Assembly (NCBI RefSeq): GCF_026810365.1
Contig: NZ_CP113948.1
Coordinates: 1-64,000 of the forward strand
DNA: 64,000 nt
Direction of reading: 5' to 3'
DNA from: Flavobacterium praedii
GTDB taxonomy: Bacteria; Bacteroidota; Bacteroidia; Flavobacteriales; Flavobacteriaceae
Shown here: positions 7,701 to 15,915 of the stretch, piece by piece
How the letters are laid out: every line of letters starts with the position of its first letter
Numbering within the stretch: position 1 is the first letter of the stretch
Made by a program: the position numbers and the translations under genes
The notes under the pieces: generated by a model
Database searches by the model: none
What the model saw: the letters and a program-made list of their open reading frames with translations, nothing else
What the model was told of the DNA's origin: nothing

Positions 7701-9035
7701 AGCATATTGTTTTATAATCTCTAAATCAATTTTACCAGATTGTTTGATATAGGTAGTAATTTCCTTTAGTTCCTTGTCCGATGCAGTCTTTTGAAGTGTA
7801 TCAGTGATATATTGACTAATACTTTCTTTACACATAAAGTGAACTACTTCTTTAGGAGTATAGAAAGTACCTTTGTCTTTATTGTCCTCTAACAAATTTT
7901 CAAAAATAAGTCCTAACATTTCTGGATCAATACCAATGTCTTGGTCATCAGGACTATTTTCGTCAATAGTAAAATTGTATTGGTCAAAAAATTCAAACAG
8001 CTCTTCAAATCGTTGTGGAATGATTCTTATTTCATCAGGTTCAATCTGGTCTTTGTCGAATAATCCTCCGTTTAAATAAGGTATTTTGGTGTTGGTAATT
8101 TCAAAAATATCGTTGCTTTCTTTTCTGTCTTTATTTAAGGTATGAAAGAAAAGTGGTGCCAAACATTTATTGTAAAAATCGTTTTTCTCTGTAAACGAAG
8201 TAAATAATCTAGACATAAAATCTTTCTCACCATTACCCCAAGGTTCATTGGCAGGAACGCCTAACCAGCCTTTCTTTTGCAAGAAATACAAGAAAACGAT
8301 TCTACCCATCAGTTTCTTAACAAATTGACGCACTAATTTTTCAGCATCTTCTTGTTGCTCTTTATTTGATTTGTTATTGTCAACTTGGCTTTTGAAAAAA
8401 GAAAACGCATCTGGATTATCCGAAATATAACCTACTAATAATTTGAAGTGGTCAAAATATTTTTTAAAAAAGTCATTCGATATTTTTTCAACCGAAAAGG
8501 TTTTAATAAGGTCTTTTATGGTTATTTCCTTATTTCTAATCTCGTTAAACAACCAATCAAACTGATTAAGAGCCGTTTTAATGCTTTCTCCTTTACCTAA
8601 AACATAAGTATATCTTTTAGGGTGCGTTTCTTCTTTTATTTGGTTGTATTCTTCATCCCAATACAAAGATTTTGAAATAAATGTCAATCGCCAATCGTTC
8701 GCTTTTTCATTGTAATAAGTAGCTATAATTCCATCCACATCGCCCGGAATTACATCAGAGTGTATAATATTTCGTAACCCAACACGACTATTAATTTGTT
8801 TATCATCAACAAGTTTGATTTCGTAAAACAAGATTCGAGAATTATCATCTAGTTTTAAATCACCAAATTCTAAAATAGAATCGGCTAATTCGTGTGCTTT
8901 TTTATCGTTTTCTTTTCTATTTAGTGTTGTTCTATAGAATGATGCCGATTTGTTTTTAAACAAGACTTTGAGTAATGATTTCCATTCTACAGAATTGTAC
9001 TTGTTGGCAAATAAGGTATTTATGTTTTGGCTCAT
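4758..9035 (-). CDS. N6-adenine DNA methyltransferase (Eco57I/type IIG-like) with C-terminal AlbA_2 domain
   Basis: 1425 aa. The N-terminal 350 residues resemble the nuclease/helical part of type IIG-like and PglX-like enzymes (FLYFLQKKGWLG, then PYLNGGLF). A gamma-class N6-adenine methyltransferase core follows: GTFYTPKEVVHFM near residue 390, the SAM motif DPAIGSGAFPMGM near 460, NIYGVDLDKGAVDISRLRFW near 510 and the catalytic NPPYGG near 760. A long coiled region separates the last two. After a target-recognition stretch, residues about 1250-1420 form an AlbA_2 (Schlafen-type) domain: ESKTVEFKSTLR, NSEGGTLFIGVDDDGNILG. It begins 8 bases after the helicase stop. The pair looks like a modification/defence system of the restriction type. 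A repeat insertion (VIPSAVEGQ) sits in frame near residue 840. Confidence 0.8.
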   Translation of the reverse strand: MSQNINTLFANKYNSVEWKSLLKVLFKNKSASFYRTTLNRKENDKKAHELADSILEFGDLKLDDNSRILFYEIKLVDDKQINSRVGLRNIIHSDVIPGDVDGIIATYYNEKANDWRLTFISKSLYWDEEYNQIKEETHPKRYTYVLGKGESIKTALNQFDWLFNEIRNKEITIKDLIKTFSVEKISNDFFKKYFDHFKLLVGYISDNPDAFSFFKSQVDNNKSNKEQQEDAEKLVRQFVKKLMGRIVFLYFLQKKGWLGVPANEPWGNGEKDFMSRLFTSFTEKNDFYNKCLAPLFFHTLNKDRKESNDIFEITNTKIPYLNGGLFDKDQIEPDEIRIIPQRFEELFEFFDQYNFTIDENSPDDQDIGIDPEMLGLIFENLLEDNKDKGTFYTPKEVVHFMCKESISQYITDTLQKTASDKELKEITTYIKQSGKIDLEIIKQYAERIDKALTDCKICDPAIGSGAFPMGMVFEIMRLKKELHAFYKQEDFIYLKEKLNIIKNNIYGVDLDKGAVDISRLRFWLSLIVDEKEPKPLPNLDYKIMQGNSLVESFEGVFLGKDIEKADDKTLIIVKPQLSMFGEPEIESQTKLNLSDSDKKSLKDLVELYFSEEEYKKLKISKAEIASQIDTKIHDKLELLFDAQKETLDIQIGQIEYKKSLISNVDKPEATKQKNIKALEKIEKELKPLLKEKELLSTKIEKLYKLQNASERPYFLWHHFFGNVLNEGKKGFDIVIGNPPYGGIKIDDKTQEEYKLASKDPYGAFMSMALNKLLKPNGILCYIVSDTWLTIKSHKPLREQILQYDLKNVIRLHKDCFNATVNSCIFTIKKTVVSSSVIPSAVEGQIIAADLTNISTRKQIPEFREKLFHLEDYIGQYTPEFAVYSYPQSLLQTNSNHPIIVGSPKLFALMNDTMVPIIDKDINGSTIAVRQVEFNKKTIELVRFGDVADVKQGLATGDNKSYLYQNTNAFGTYRDIQLFNEFVLTDDDLEIIRKSSDVRIKVIDNGIHKTKNDSNFDKDCYFEGRYIAPYDKGGESDTDEGWLPNYYVPTDYFIDWSCEAVSLLKTQTILERNKRLGKIGGVNKVCSRFQNKDSYFLESINCSRVGEYSPTYRIATDTIYDSGCNNVFNSINNRNTTLSILCSKLWRFQFTLFINHSVNSQTDDNLELSYPITNEADIEKLDEIVIKLLENQKQNPRYNYFANEQKEIDQLVYELYGLNEEDINEVETWFARRYPKLANYAYYQSAEELLQKQLQQVNTNDKIKQLLSNGESKTVEFKSTLRYCLRQNNPQKYVEHSAIKNLAAFLNSEGGTLFIGVDDDGNILGLENTDFASFKGDNKKDEFVKHFDNLVQNYFGNNMVHKFNVEFETIDNKTIALIHIKDKAKEPVIITNPEKNNQEEFYVRRNASTIALTMYEMLNYSKENWG
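6504..6533. repeat. Short palindromic interspersed repeat inserted in frame in the methyltransferase gene
   Basis: The segment centred on CCCTCGACTGCGCTCGGG, flanked by TGTC and GATGACA, gives the peptide VIPSAVEGQ on the minus strand. It is GC-rich in an AT-rich gene. This sequence type, and the peptide VIPSAVEG, are familiar to me as a dispersed repeat in Bacteroidota genomes, analogous to the CHPERSEG peptides made by REP-like repeats in other phyla. Confidence 0.6.
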
Positions 9036-9043
9036 AGCTCTAG

Positions 9044-12000
9044 TTATATTGTAAACGATTCAGATAAAATGATTGCTGGTTTATCTGTTTTAATACTTCT
9101 TTTAGGTACTACTTTTTCCTTCTCTACAAATTCTGAAACTGTTTCTAATAAAGGATATGTTTTAAGTAGCTTCATAACATTGTTATAAGTTTCTGATAAA
9201 GATGGCTTTTTTGAAGCTGCATCTTTAATCAGTTTGTTGATTTCCCTTGGTAATTTCTGAAATTTCCCTCGTCTTATTGCTGTAGCACCCGCATTGATTA
9301 GTTCTTTATCATCTGGAGTAATGAATTCTTGCAATAATTGTTTTTCTATAAAACTAATGGCTCTGCTCTCATTTGGACCCAATTTTACATTTGCTTTATC
9401 TCCAAGATTGGTTATACTTTCTCCTGTAGTAAAAGAGGTTAATGCAGCGTTAATTTGCTCGTGGTGTAATGAATGTAATCCAACTGCTCTTTCGGATATT
9501 TCGGCTTTATACAATCGCGCTGCTTCAACAAAAGTTAGTTCTTCCAATGAAAAATCAGGATAAATAAGATAAAACGTATCTCGCTTTTTGTTTTTAATAA
9601 ACGTGATAGTTTGTTCTTTTGCTGATTTGTTTTTTCTTCCTGTTCTTGCTCTTGTTGGTATTTTGTTTTTTATTCTATGATACTCATCTGGATTTTCATC
9701 TCTGAATTTTCTTAAATAATTTAAGTATTCTAACCGTTCATCTTTTTCTTCTTCTGGGATTTTTTCAAATAAACCAAAAGAATCAAATTCTTCGTCAGTA
9801 GAATATATTTGACTGTCTTCTCCCAAAGCAGAATGGAAAGCCTGTAATTTCATATAGGCTTTTTTGTTCAGCTCAATTTCATTATCTGTTCTTGAGGTTG
9901 GAAAAAAGTTGTAGATATAAATGTCTTTTGAAGGAGTTCCAATACGATTAACACGACCAATACGTTGCATTAATCTAGTGGCATTCCAAGGAATATCATA
10001 ATTTAAAATAATATTGGAACGATGTAAATTGACACCTTCCGCTAAAACTTCGGTAGTAATGATAATATCGTAATCGTTTTTTTGTTCTAATAAAGGTATG
10101 TTGGCATCAAAGTTTAATGCAATAGTTTCTGCATTGTCTTTCTGATTGCTACTATCAATGGCTAAAATTTTTGAAATACCATTTTCTTTTAATCGTCCAA
10201 CAACATATTGCGTTGTTTCTTTTGATTCTGAAAATACTACTAATTTTTTGTTATCGTTGAATTCTGCTTTTAATAATTCATTTTTTATTTTGTATAAAAA
10301 TGTATTGAATTTTGGGTCTTGGATAATTAAATTCCACTCTTCGAACAACTCTTTTAATATGTCATTATCTTTTTTTATACCTTGAATAAATTCTTCATCA
10401 AAAGCTTCTAATTCAAATCCTTGAATTAAATCTGGTGTTTCGGCTTCTAGTAATAATCTTTCTAGTTCTTCTTCATTTTCATCTAAAATGAAATCATTTA
10501 TATTATGTTTTTTTGAAATGTAAATTTTGCCATTCGAAATCATTTTCATCATTGCTTGGTTAGCATTGTAAAAACGCTCTAAACTCATTTTAAAAGCGTA
10601 AAAACTACTGTCAATTCTTTTGACCAATAGTATTCGCATTATATGAGCCAACTGTTCGGAAATTCGATCTGCTTTCTTTGGGTCAACTCCTGTCGCTTTT
10701 TGATAAATATTTTTTGCATCAGCATTCAAAAACTTTATTGCTTGATAGCGGTAATAACCCAAACCTTTTTTTGTATCACGAACTAATTTTAAAGTTCTAT
10801 CGTATAACTCATCTGTTCTTTCATCGAGCTGATAAAGAATTTGTTTAGGTTGATTAATGTTTGGAAAAGTTACACCTTGAGCAACAATATCATCCCAATA
10901 ATTAGGAGTATTTCTAATATCGGTTCTTGTTCTTCTTACAACTATAGGCTCAATAATTTTATTTCTTATTTCGGTGTAAATTTCCTTAACTCCTTTCGCA
11001 ATTTTATGTTGATCTTTTTCTCCTTTTAATTTGGTGTATCGGTCAATTAATGGTCTGAAAAAGTGTTGCAAATTTCCATTAGGAACACCATCTATCGAAG
11101 ATTTTTTTGAATCTTGAAACAAATACAATTGATTTCTAATATCATCAGGCTTATTGTTCAAAGGAGTTGCTGTAACTAAAATTACTTTCTTTTGATTGCT
11201 TCCGTCATTCCCTTTCCTCTTTCTAGGAGTCTTACATATTTTTTGTAGCTGATTAAATCGTTCCGATTCATCAGAACGAAATTTGTGAGCTTCATCAACA
11301 ATGATTAAATCATAATCCTCTGGGTGCTTAATTTGGTGTAAACTACCATTCGTGATAAAATCTACTCCAGGAACTTCAAAATCTCTAATCGTTTTTTTCC
11401 AACTGTTTTCTAATGCAGGAGGATAAACAATTAATATTTTAGATCTATATCCATTAGCAAAATAGAATTTTTTGGCAATAATGGTAGCGATAATAGTTTT
11501 ACCCAAACCAACAACATCCGCTAAAATAAATCCACTATGTTGCAGTAGTTTGTTATAACCATCATTTACAGCATCTATCTGATATGCTAATTTTTTATAT
11601 CCTTTAGGTAAATCAGTAATAGATTCTGGATCATATTCGATACTTTTTCCAAAATATTCAATTAGAAGTTTTATGTATAAATCAAATGGAGAAAATTCAT
11701 CATTTAAAAAGGTGTCTTTTTTTACATTAGCAATTTCATAAGGTAAAATATCAATTGCTTCTGACCATAAACTTTCAAAAGTTTCGTTTGCGAATACTAC
11801 ATCATCATAATCTCTTAGTTCAACATTGAATTCAAAGTTTTTATCCAGACCGTTTTCACTCAAATTACTTGAACCTGTTATAACTGAACCGCTATTGTGT
11901 TCGTTCCAATTTTTAGGTCTAAAAATGTATATTTTAGCGTGAATATTTTTGTCTGGATGTGCTTTTACTTTTATTTTACCAATGCCGACCTCATAAATGA

Positions 12001-12334
12001 ATTGTAAAATTCCTTCTTCAACTTTTTGATTATACTCAGATTGTTGAATATCGTCTTTAAACTCTTTGATAAATTCTTCACGGGTTATATCAGTATTGAA
12101 ATTAAATTCTAAACCTTTTTTTGCAGCATCACTAATCAAGTGGTCAACATCAATTCCTACTAATATTCTAATTTCTTCAACATCTTTTAGAAACTCCCTG
12201 ATTTTAAAATAACCAGACGAGCGAAAATAACCTACTAAAGCATCAAAATAATGAATTGGTAAATGTTCAAATATGCCTTTAAACTTTTGCTGTAGTGTGT
12301 TTTGGTCTTTGTTTGTGAAAAATTTTGTAGACAT
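9044..12334 (-). CDS. PLD-domain SNF2-type superfamily II helicase of the defence locus
   Basis: 1096 aa. Residues about 20-200 form a phospholipase-D-like domain with one HKD-type motif: HAKIYIF, then GSSNLSENGLDKNFEFNVE. The SF2 helicase core follows: Walker A DVVGLGKTIIATI (about 270), DEAH box VDEAHKFRSDE (about 350), motif III TATPLNNKPDD, and the C-terminal lobe with ITTEVLAEGVNL and NATRLMQRIGRVNRIG (about 760-800). It is SNF2/RapA-like in length and layout. The gene is the first of the leftward defence operon and is followed by the methyltransferase after 8 bases. PLD-helicase plus adenine methyltransferase pairs occur in DISARM-like and related modification systems, but drmB- or pglZ-type partners are not seen here. 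Confidence 0.8.
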   Translation of the reverse strand: MSTKFFTNKDQNTLQQKFKGIFEHLPIHYFDALVGYFRSSGYFKIREFLKDVEEIRILVGIDVDHLISDAAKKGLEFNFNTDITREEFIKEFKDDIQQSEYNQKVEEGILQFIYEVGIGKIKVKAHPDKNIHAKIYIFRPKNWNEHNSGSVITGSSNLSENGLDKNFEFNVELRDYDDVVFANETFESLWSEAIDILPYEIANVKKDTFLNDEFSPFDLYIKLLIEYFGKSIEYDPESITDLPKGYKKLAYQIDAVNDGYNKLLQHSGFILADVVGLGKTIIATIIAKKFYFANGYRSKILIVYPPALENSWKKTIRDFEVPGVDFITNGSLHQIKHPEDYDLIIVDEAHKFRSDESERFNQLQKICKTPRKRKGNDGSNQKKVILVTATPLNNKPDDIRNQLYLFQDSKKSSIDGVPNGNLQHFFRPLIDRYTKLKGEKDQHKIAKGVKEIYTEIRNKIIEPIVVRRTRTDIRNTPNYWDDIVAQGVTFPNINQPKQILYQLDERTDELYDRTLKLVRDTKKGLGYYRYQAIKFLNADAKNIYQKATGVDPKKADRISEQLAHIMRILLVKRIDSSFYAFKMSLERFYNANQAMMKMISNGKIYISKKHNINDFILDENEEELERLLLEAETPDLIQGFELEAFDEEFIQGIKKDNDILKELFEEWNLIIQDPKFNTFLYKIKNELLKAEFNDNKKLVVFSESKETTQYVVGRLKENGISKILAIDSSNQKDNAETIALNFDANIPLLEQKNDYDIIITTEVLAEGVNLHRSNIILNYDIPWNATRLMQRIGRVNRIGTPSKDIYIYNFFPTSRTDNEIELNKKAYMKLQAFHSALGEDSQIYSTDEEFDSFGLFEKIPEEEKDERLEYLNYLRKFRDENPDEYHRIKNKIPTRARTGRKNKSAKEQTITFIKNKKRDTFYLIYPDFSLEELTFVEAARLYKAEISERAVGLHSLHHEQINAALTSFTTGESITNLGDKANVKLGPNESRAISFIEKQLLQEFITPDDKELINAGATAIRRGKFQKLPREINKLIKDAASKKPSLSETYNNVMKLLKTYPLLETVSEFVEKEKVVPKRSIKTDKPAIILSESFTI

Positions 12335-12627
12335 TTAAAAAAAATATGTTAGTGACCAAAAATAATATTTTAAAACAAATTAATTGCATTTTTGTATTTA
12401 TATATCTAGAAACATTTCAAGAGTATTGTTAGGCTTATAATAAAAAGGCAAATATTTTTATACCCCAAACTTCCATAATCTCCTTCCTAAACCCTTTGTA
12501 ACATTACCCCATCCTTTGCAAAGCCGTTCTATCCTTCCCAACCCTTCAATTCCTAAAAAAAAGCTTTTGATCTTTGAGTTCAAGAAACAAAAGAAAGCCT
12601 GATACGCTATGCAAGAACGAAACGAAA
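12335..12627. other. Divergent intergenic region at the left end of the provirus operon
   Basis: 293 bases between the leftward helicase gene and the rightward operon. The left half is AT-rich. The right half (about 12455-12560) is strikingly poor in G on the + strand, with repeated CCTT/CCC tracts (TCCTTCC, ATCCTTCCC) and a palindrome CTTTGCAAAG at 12514-12523. It must hold the operon promoter and could hold the left attachment site or an origin. I found no copy of the tRNA-Met 3' end in it. Confidence 0.4.
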
Positions 12628-13335
12628 ATGGACATTGATAGCTTGTTACAACGAAAACTATTAGGCGGTCAAGAGTACGAGCCGTTGTTTCCTAAGGTTG
12701 CTTGTGATAAAACAAAATTAGGCAACGGCAATACTTTTGATACCGTTCGGATGATAAAGGAAATGGTTATCAAGTACAACGACCAAACCAAGCAAGTTGC
12801 AACGCTTTTGCAAAGGGATTCGTTAAAAGAAACCTGCGACAAAATCTATTGGTTTTTGTACCATCACATTCAGTACAAGGCGGATGGTATGGAGCAAAAT
12901 TTAAGAAGTCCAGCCTGTGCATTCAAGCAACGAGCCGAAGGAGTTGATTGCAAAACCTATTCTATTTTTGCCAGTTGTTTGTTAGTTAATTTAGGGATTA
13001 GGCATTACATAAGACAAATAAAACAACCGAGTTTTCGCCCTGATTTATTTACCCACGTGTATGTCATTGTGCCTTTGAATCAGGAAACTGGCAACATAAG
13101 CGAAGGCTATTTTATCATTGACGGAACGACAAATAATAACCGAGAACCCATACATACCATGGCACACGACACCGAAGTTAATTTACCTCATTTTGGATTG
13201 AATGCCCCCAAAGGCAATCGCAAAAACGTTGCAAAGAAACCGCAATTCTTTGCAAAGCCCTCTTCAAATGTGATGTTGGTATCGGCTATTGTGGCGGTAA
13301 TTGGAGGAGCGTTTGTATTTGGAAAATCAAATTAA
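12628..13335 (+). CDS. Transglutaminase-like cysteine protease with C-terminal membrane anchor
   Basis: 235 aa from the ATG at 12628 (MDIDSLLQRK). An upstream TTG at 12574 is in frame but less likely. The Cys-His-Asp order of the transglutaminase-like fold is visible: AEGVDCKTYSIFAS (Cys near 112), THVYVIVPL (His) and IIDGTTN (Asp). The last 23 residues are hydrophobic (MLVSAIVAVIGGAFVFG) with a short tail. First gene of the operon. It may be a capsid maturation protease or peptidoglycan-active entry enzyme held in a viral membrane; the fold call is fairly safe, the role is inference. Confidence 0.65.
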   Translation: MDIDSLLQRKLLGGQEYEPLFPKVACDKTKLGNGNTFDTVRMIKEMVIKYNDQTKQVATLLQRDSLKETCDKIYWFLYHHIQYKADGMEQNLRSPACAFKQRAEGVDCKTYSIFASCLLVNLGIRHYIRQIKQPSFRPDLFTHVYVIVPLNQETGNISEGYFIIDGTTNNNREPIHTMAHDTEVNLPHFGLNAPKGNRKNVAKKPQFFAKPSSNVMLVSAIVAVIGGAFVFGKSN

Positions 13336-13345
13336 ACTATGCAGT

Positions 13346-13891
13346 ATGATAATTATAAATGATGGCGGAGTAGGATTAGGAAAGTCCAAATTCCTGAGAA
13401 AGATTAGGCTTCGAGACGTGAGCTTAAAAAATACAATAAAAGTGGCCAAGTTTGCTGCACCAATTGCAGCGAGTTTTATTCCTGTAGGAGGTAGTGTAGC
13501 TTCAAAACTGATTGATTCTAAGTCGGGCCGATTGGTACGAAGAGTAGCCAAATCAAAAGCGGTTACTAAAGCAGTTCAATTATCGAAAACACCAGTAGGC
13601 AAACAGGTTATTGATACAATTAAAAACCGTCCGAGACCCCAATTGACCTCGGTAAACGAGATCACACCTGCTTCATTTGCTACCCCTGAAATGGGGAATG
13701 AACAAAGCCAAAGTGCCGAAACGAGTTCGAATCAAAGTGAAGTAAGTGAAACCAGTGTTACCGAAAAAGAACCTGTTGGGGAATTAATGCCTATCAAGCC
13801 AGTTGACCAAAAACCAAAAGACAATACGATGCTGTATGTAATTGGAGCGGTGGTTTTGGGAGGTGGAATTTATTTAGCCACAAAAAAGTAA
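13346..13891 (+). CDS. Basic membrane-anchored structural candidate
   Basis: 181 aa from the ATG at 13346; an alternative TTG start at 13301 would overlap the previous gene. The N-terminal region is basic (SKFLRKIRLRDV), followed by a moderately hydrophobic stretch (FAAPIAASFIPVGGSVAS, about 38-55), a basic section, a Ser/Glu/Pro-rich linker (about 110-155) and a C-terminal membrane segment (MLYVIGAVVLGGGIYLA) ending in KK. No known family recognised. The topology, like that of its left neighbour, fits a small integral protein of a virion membrane. Confidence 0.55.
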   Translation: MIIINDGGVGLGKSKFLRKIRLRDVSLKNTIKVAKFAAPIAASFIPVGGSVASKLIDSKSGRLVRRVAKSKAVTKAVQLSKTPVGKQVIDTIKNRPRPQLTSVNEITPASFATPEMGNEQSQSAETSSNQSEVSETSVTEKEPVGELMPIKPVDQKPKDNTMLYVIGAVVLGGGIYLATKK

Positions 13892-13917
13892 AACGTAATT
13901 AAATCAATAAAAGTAAG

Positions 13918-14490
13918 ATGAATAAAGAAGTAGCAATCATTGGTGGTGGAGTTGTTGGAGGTGCGGTATCAAATGGCGTTAGCACTTTATTACCCCAATC
14001 CGAAAGTCCGATTATCAATATCGTTTTGGCAGGAGCTTCGGCTTTTGGAGCCACAAAAGTCAGAGGAACATCCACAAAAGATAATCTTTTGAAAGGTGCT
14101 TTGATGGGTTCAGCTGTTGTGCAAGCCTTGACAGGTATCAAAAAAATAGCCGATAAAAGTTTGAGTAGCAGACTTACAGGCGAGAGCAAAGCCACAAGAT
14201 TTATCAAAGGAGCAGTGGGTTTGGCTTGTCCTTGTGATGAAGGATTACAAGGTACTTTCATGGGAGGCGATGGTCAAATTTATCAGTACGATGAAAATGG
14301 CTTGAACGGCACTTTCATTGACGAAGCAGGAAATGTTTTCGAAATGAACAACGGTCTTAATGGCGCATTAGAAGATGAGTTGTACGACCACGGATTGCAA
14401 GGGCCAGAAGCCAGTATTTACGGAATGGATGACCCAAGTGGTTTGAACGGTTCCGATGAAGAAGATTTATATTCGGAATTATACCAATAG
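13918..14490 (+). CDS. Glycine-rich protein with five GLNG/GLQG repeats in an acidic tail
   Basis: 190 aa. The N-terminus is hydrophobic and glycine-rich (VAIIGGGVVGGAVSNGVST), with a second hydrophobic stretch (NIVLAGASAFGATKV). A Cys pair (ACPCDEG) precedes an acidic C-terminal third where GLQGTF, GLNGTF, GLNGAL, GLQGPE and GLNGSD recur at about 15-20 residue steps. The 849-aa protein downstream also has GLNG and LLNGL near residues 63-79. Family not recognised. It may be an internal or membrane-bound scaffold whose tail repeats bind a partner. Confidence 0.5.
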   Translation: MNKEVAIIGGGVVGGAVSNGVSTLLPQSESPIINIVLAGASAFGATKVRGTSTKDNLLKGALMGSAVVQALTGIKKIADKSLSSRLTGESKATRFIKGAVGLACPCDEGLQGTFMGGDGQIYQYDENGLNGTFIDEAGNVFEMNNGLNGALEDELYDHGLQGPEASIYGMDDPSGLNGSDEEDLYSELYQ

Positions 14491-14583
14491 CAAAAACAAA
14501 CAAACTCAATCTTGACAACCTTTTCCTTTGGAGAGTGGTCGGGGGTGAGGAAAAAAATCAATCATCAATCAAAAAACAATCAA

Positions 14584-15156
14584 ATGACTAGAAGAGTAGA
14601 ATTAGCGTCAGCGGTAGCGACAATCAAGGCTAAAAGAAATGGTGGAATTCCAAGAGTGGGGCAATTAAAATTGACCGACAAAACGCTTTACTTAAATGTA
14701 AAGATCAAAGGAAATGCAGGTATTGTAAATCTAGTAGATGTCAACACTAGAAGAGAAGTTGGAATTACCAACATTGATGGAAACAAATTAAACGCAGGCC
14801 GTGACTACATTTTGGATAGCATGCGTGTTTTGGTGGGAGCCACAGGTTCAGACGATTTGAAAAATGAAACTTGGGTAAGCCCTTGGAGCATTACAGGACA
14901 AAACAGTTTGCCTAAAGCCTTTTTAGGTGCGGAATTCAGAATTAACCAAGACCGTAATCAATTGGTAGATATGCCAATCACCGATTTATGTCAAGATGGA
15001 TTTGTGTCTTCTTTCAGAAGTTTATCCACGTCGCCTTTGATTCGTTCGAATATGGAGTTTGAAATGGAAATCGAATACCCAAAAGGTGTTTCCGTTCCGG
15101 CTGACCAAGAGTACAACATTCGAATTGAAGTAAGAGCGCACCAAGCGCAAGTTTAA
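14584..15156 (+). CDS. Beta-rich protein, candidate major capsid protein
   Basis: 190 aa from the ATG at 14584 (MTRRVELASA); the in-frame TTG at 14512 is less plausible. The N-terminus is basic and helical (ASAVATIKAKRNGG); the rest alternates hydrophobic and polar residues as in a beta sandwich (TLYLNVKIKGNAGIVNLV, MEFEMEIEYPKG, YNIRIEVRA) with no membrane segment. It is the only gene in the operon directly followed by a strong terminator, which fits a product needed in excess. Length suits a single jelly-roll capsid protein. No family was recognised; the capsid role is inferred from context and composition. Confidence 0.45.
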   Translation: MTRRVELASAVATIKAKRNGGIPRVGQLKLTDKTLYLNVKIKGNAGIVNLVDVNTRREVGITNIDGNKLNAGRDYILDSMRVLVGATGSDDLKNETWVSPWSITGQNSLPKAFLGAEFRINQDRNQLVDMPITDLCQDGFVSSFRSLSTSPLIRSNMEFEMEIEYPKGVSVPADQEYNIRIEVRAHQAQV

Positions 15157-15177
15157 TCCGTAAAGGTTCAATTTATA

Positions 15178-15209
15178 AAGCCGTATCCGTAATGTTTACG
15201 GCTTTTTTT
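15178..15209 (+). terminator. Intrinsic terminator after the capsid candidate
   Basis: Arms AAGCCGTA (15178-15185) and TACGGCTT (15197-15204) with a short loop, followed by a T run to 15209. The only clear terminator inside the rightward operon. Partial read-through would give upstream genes higher dosage than downstream ones. Confidence 0.75.
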
Positions 15210-15223
15210 CAACACTATTCACT

Positions 15224-15586
15224 ATGGCAGTAAGAGAAAAAGTAATCAATTTATTGATTCCAACCGAAGGAAATGAAGCAATGCTTACCACGGCTTTAGA
15301 TGTGGGTTTTATACTGGGAGCCGAATTGCACACCAACCACAACGACCCTGATAATTTTGCCGAGTTTGGGATTTATGATGATAGTGGCGTAGCGTTTTCA
15401 AAACCTACTCACATCAATCATTGGAAACGAAGAGAAGGCGCAGGATTTGAAGATAGTTACAAACCCTTGCTTTTTGATACGGAATCCAAAACCTTCACCT
15501 TCAAAGCAAAGACCGCAAGATCGGTAGATAAAGACACCTATTTTCATTTGATTTTGATGTACAAAATAAATCCTTCTAGCTGTTAA
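15224..15586 (+). CDS. Small beta-rich protein, possible minor capsid or vertex protein
   Basis: 120 aa. Alternating hydrophobic/polar pattern with aromatic residues (DNFAEFGIYDDSG, FTFKAKTARS, YFHLILMYKI) and no membrane segment suggests one beta sandwich. The family is not recognised. It follows the terminator behind the capsid candidate and lies 11 bases before the next gene. A minor capsid, penton or cement role would fit the position but has no direct support. Confidence 0.45.
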   Translation: MAVREKVINLLIPTEGNEAMLTTALDVGFILGAELHTNHNDPDNFAEFGIYDDSGVAFSKPTHINHWKRREGAGFEDSYKPLLFDTESKTFTFKAKTARSVDKDTYFHLILMYKINPSSC

Positions 15587-15597
15587 GACCTCTAAAA

Positions 15598-15915
15598 ATG
15601 ACACAAGACATTCTAATTATTAACACAGGAGTAGTTTTTTTGAAACTTAAAAAAGACCAAGACATCACCATTGATGATGTAACGACTTTGCAAGTAATCA
15701 ATAGTGGTTTTGTGCCTGTTTTTATCAATGATTTGGAGTTGGCCAGCAAGGAACGAGCCACCATTGTAGTTTCCGATGGTACGACATCAAAAGTGGAATT
15801 ATCCATTCGATTTGCACCAATTGAAACCAATGCTTCAAAGGAATTTTCAAAATTCAGTTGGAACAAGAAAGAACTAGATATTGTCTATAAAAAGTTAATA
15901 CGATGCAGGAATTAG
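15598..15915 (+). CDS. Small beta-rich hypothetical protein
   Basis: 105 aa. N-terminal segment IIIN-like strands (DILIINTGVVFLKLKK), then TLQVINSGFVPVFINDLEL and a basic C-terminal helix (FSKFSWNKKELDIVYKKL). No family recognised. The last 13 bases overlap the start of the next gene, which implies translational coupling. Probably a structural component by context. Confidence 0.45.
   Translation: MTQDILIINTGVVFLKLKKDQDITIDDVTTLQVINSGFVPVFINDLELASKERATIVVSDGTTSKVELSIRFAPIETNASKEFSKFSWNKKELDIVYKKLIRCRN

Noticed and set aside
4758..12334. Complete BREX or DISARM system.
   Set aside because: No pglZ, brxC, brxL or drmB-type genes; only a methyltransferase and a helicase.
14512..14583. TTG-start extension of the capsid candidate, and similar extensions at 12574, 13301, 19936 and 24554.
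   Set aside because: A good ATG lies further in each time, and several extensions overlap upstream genes without need.
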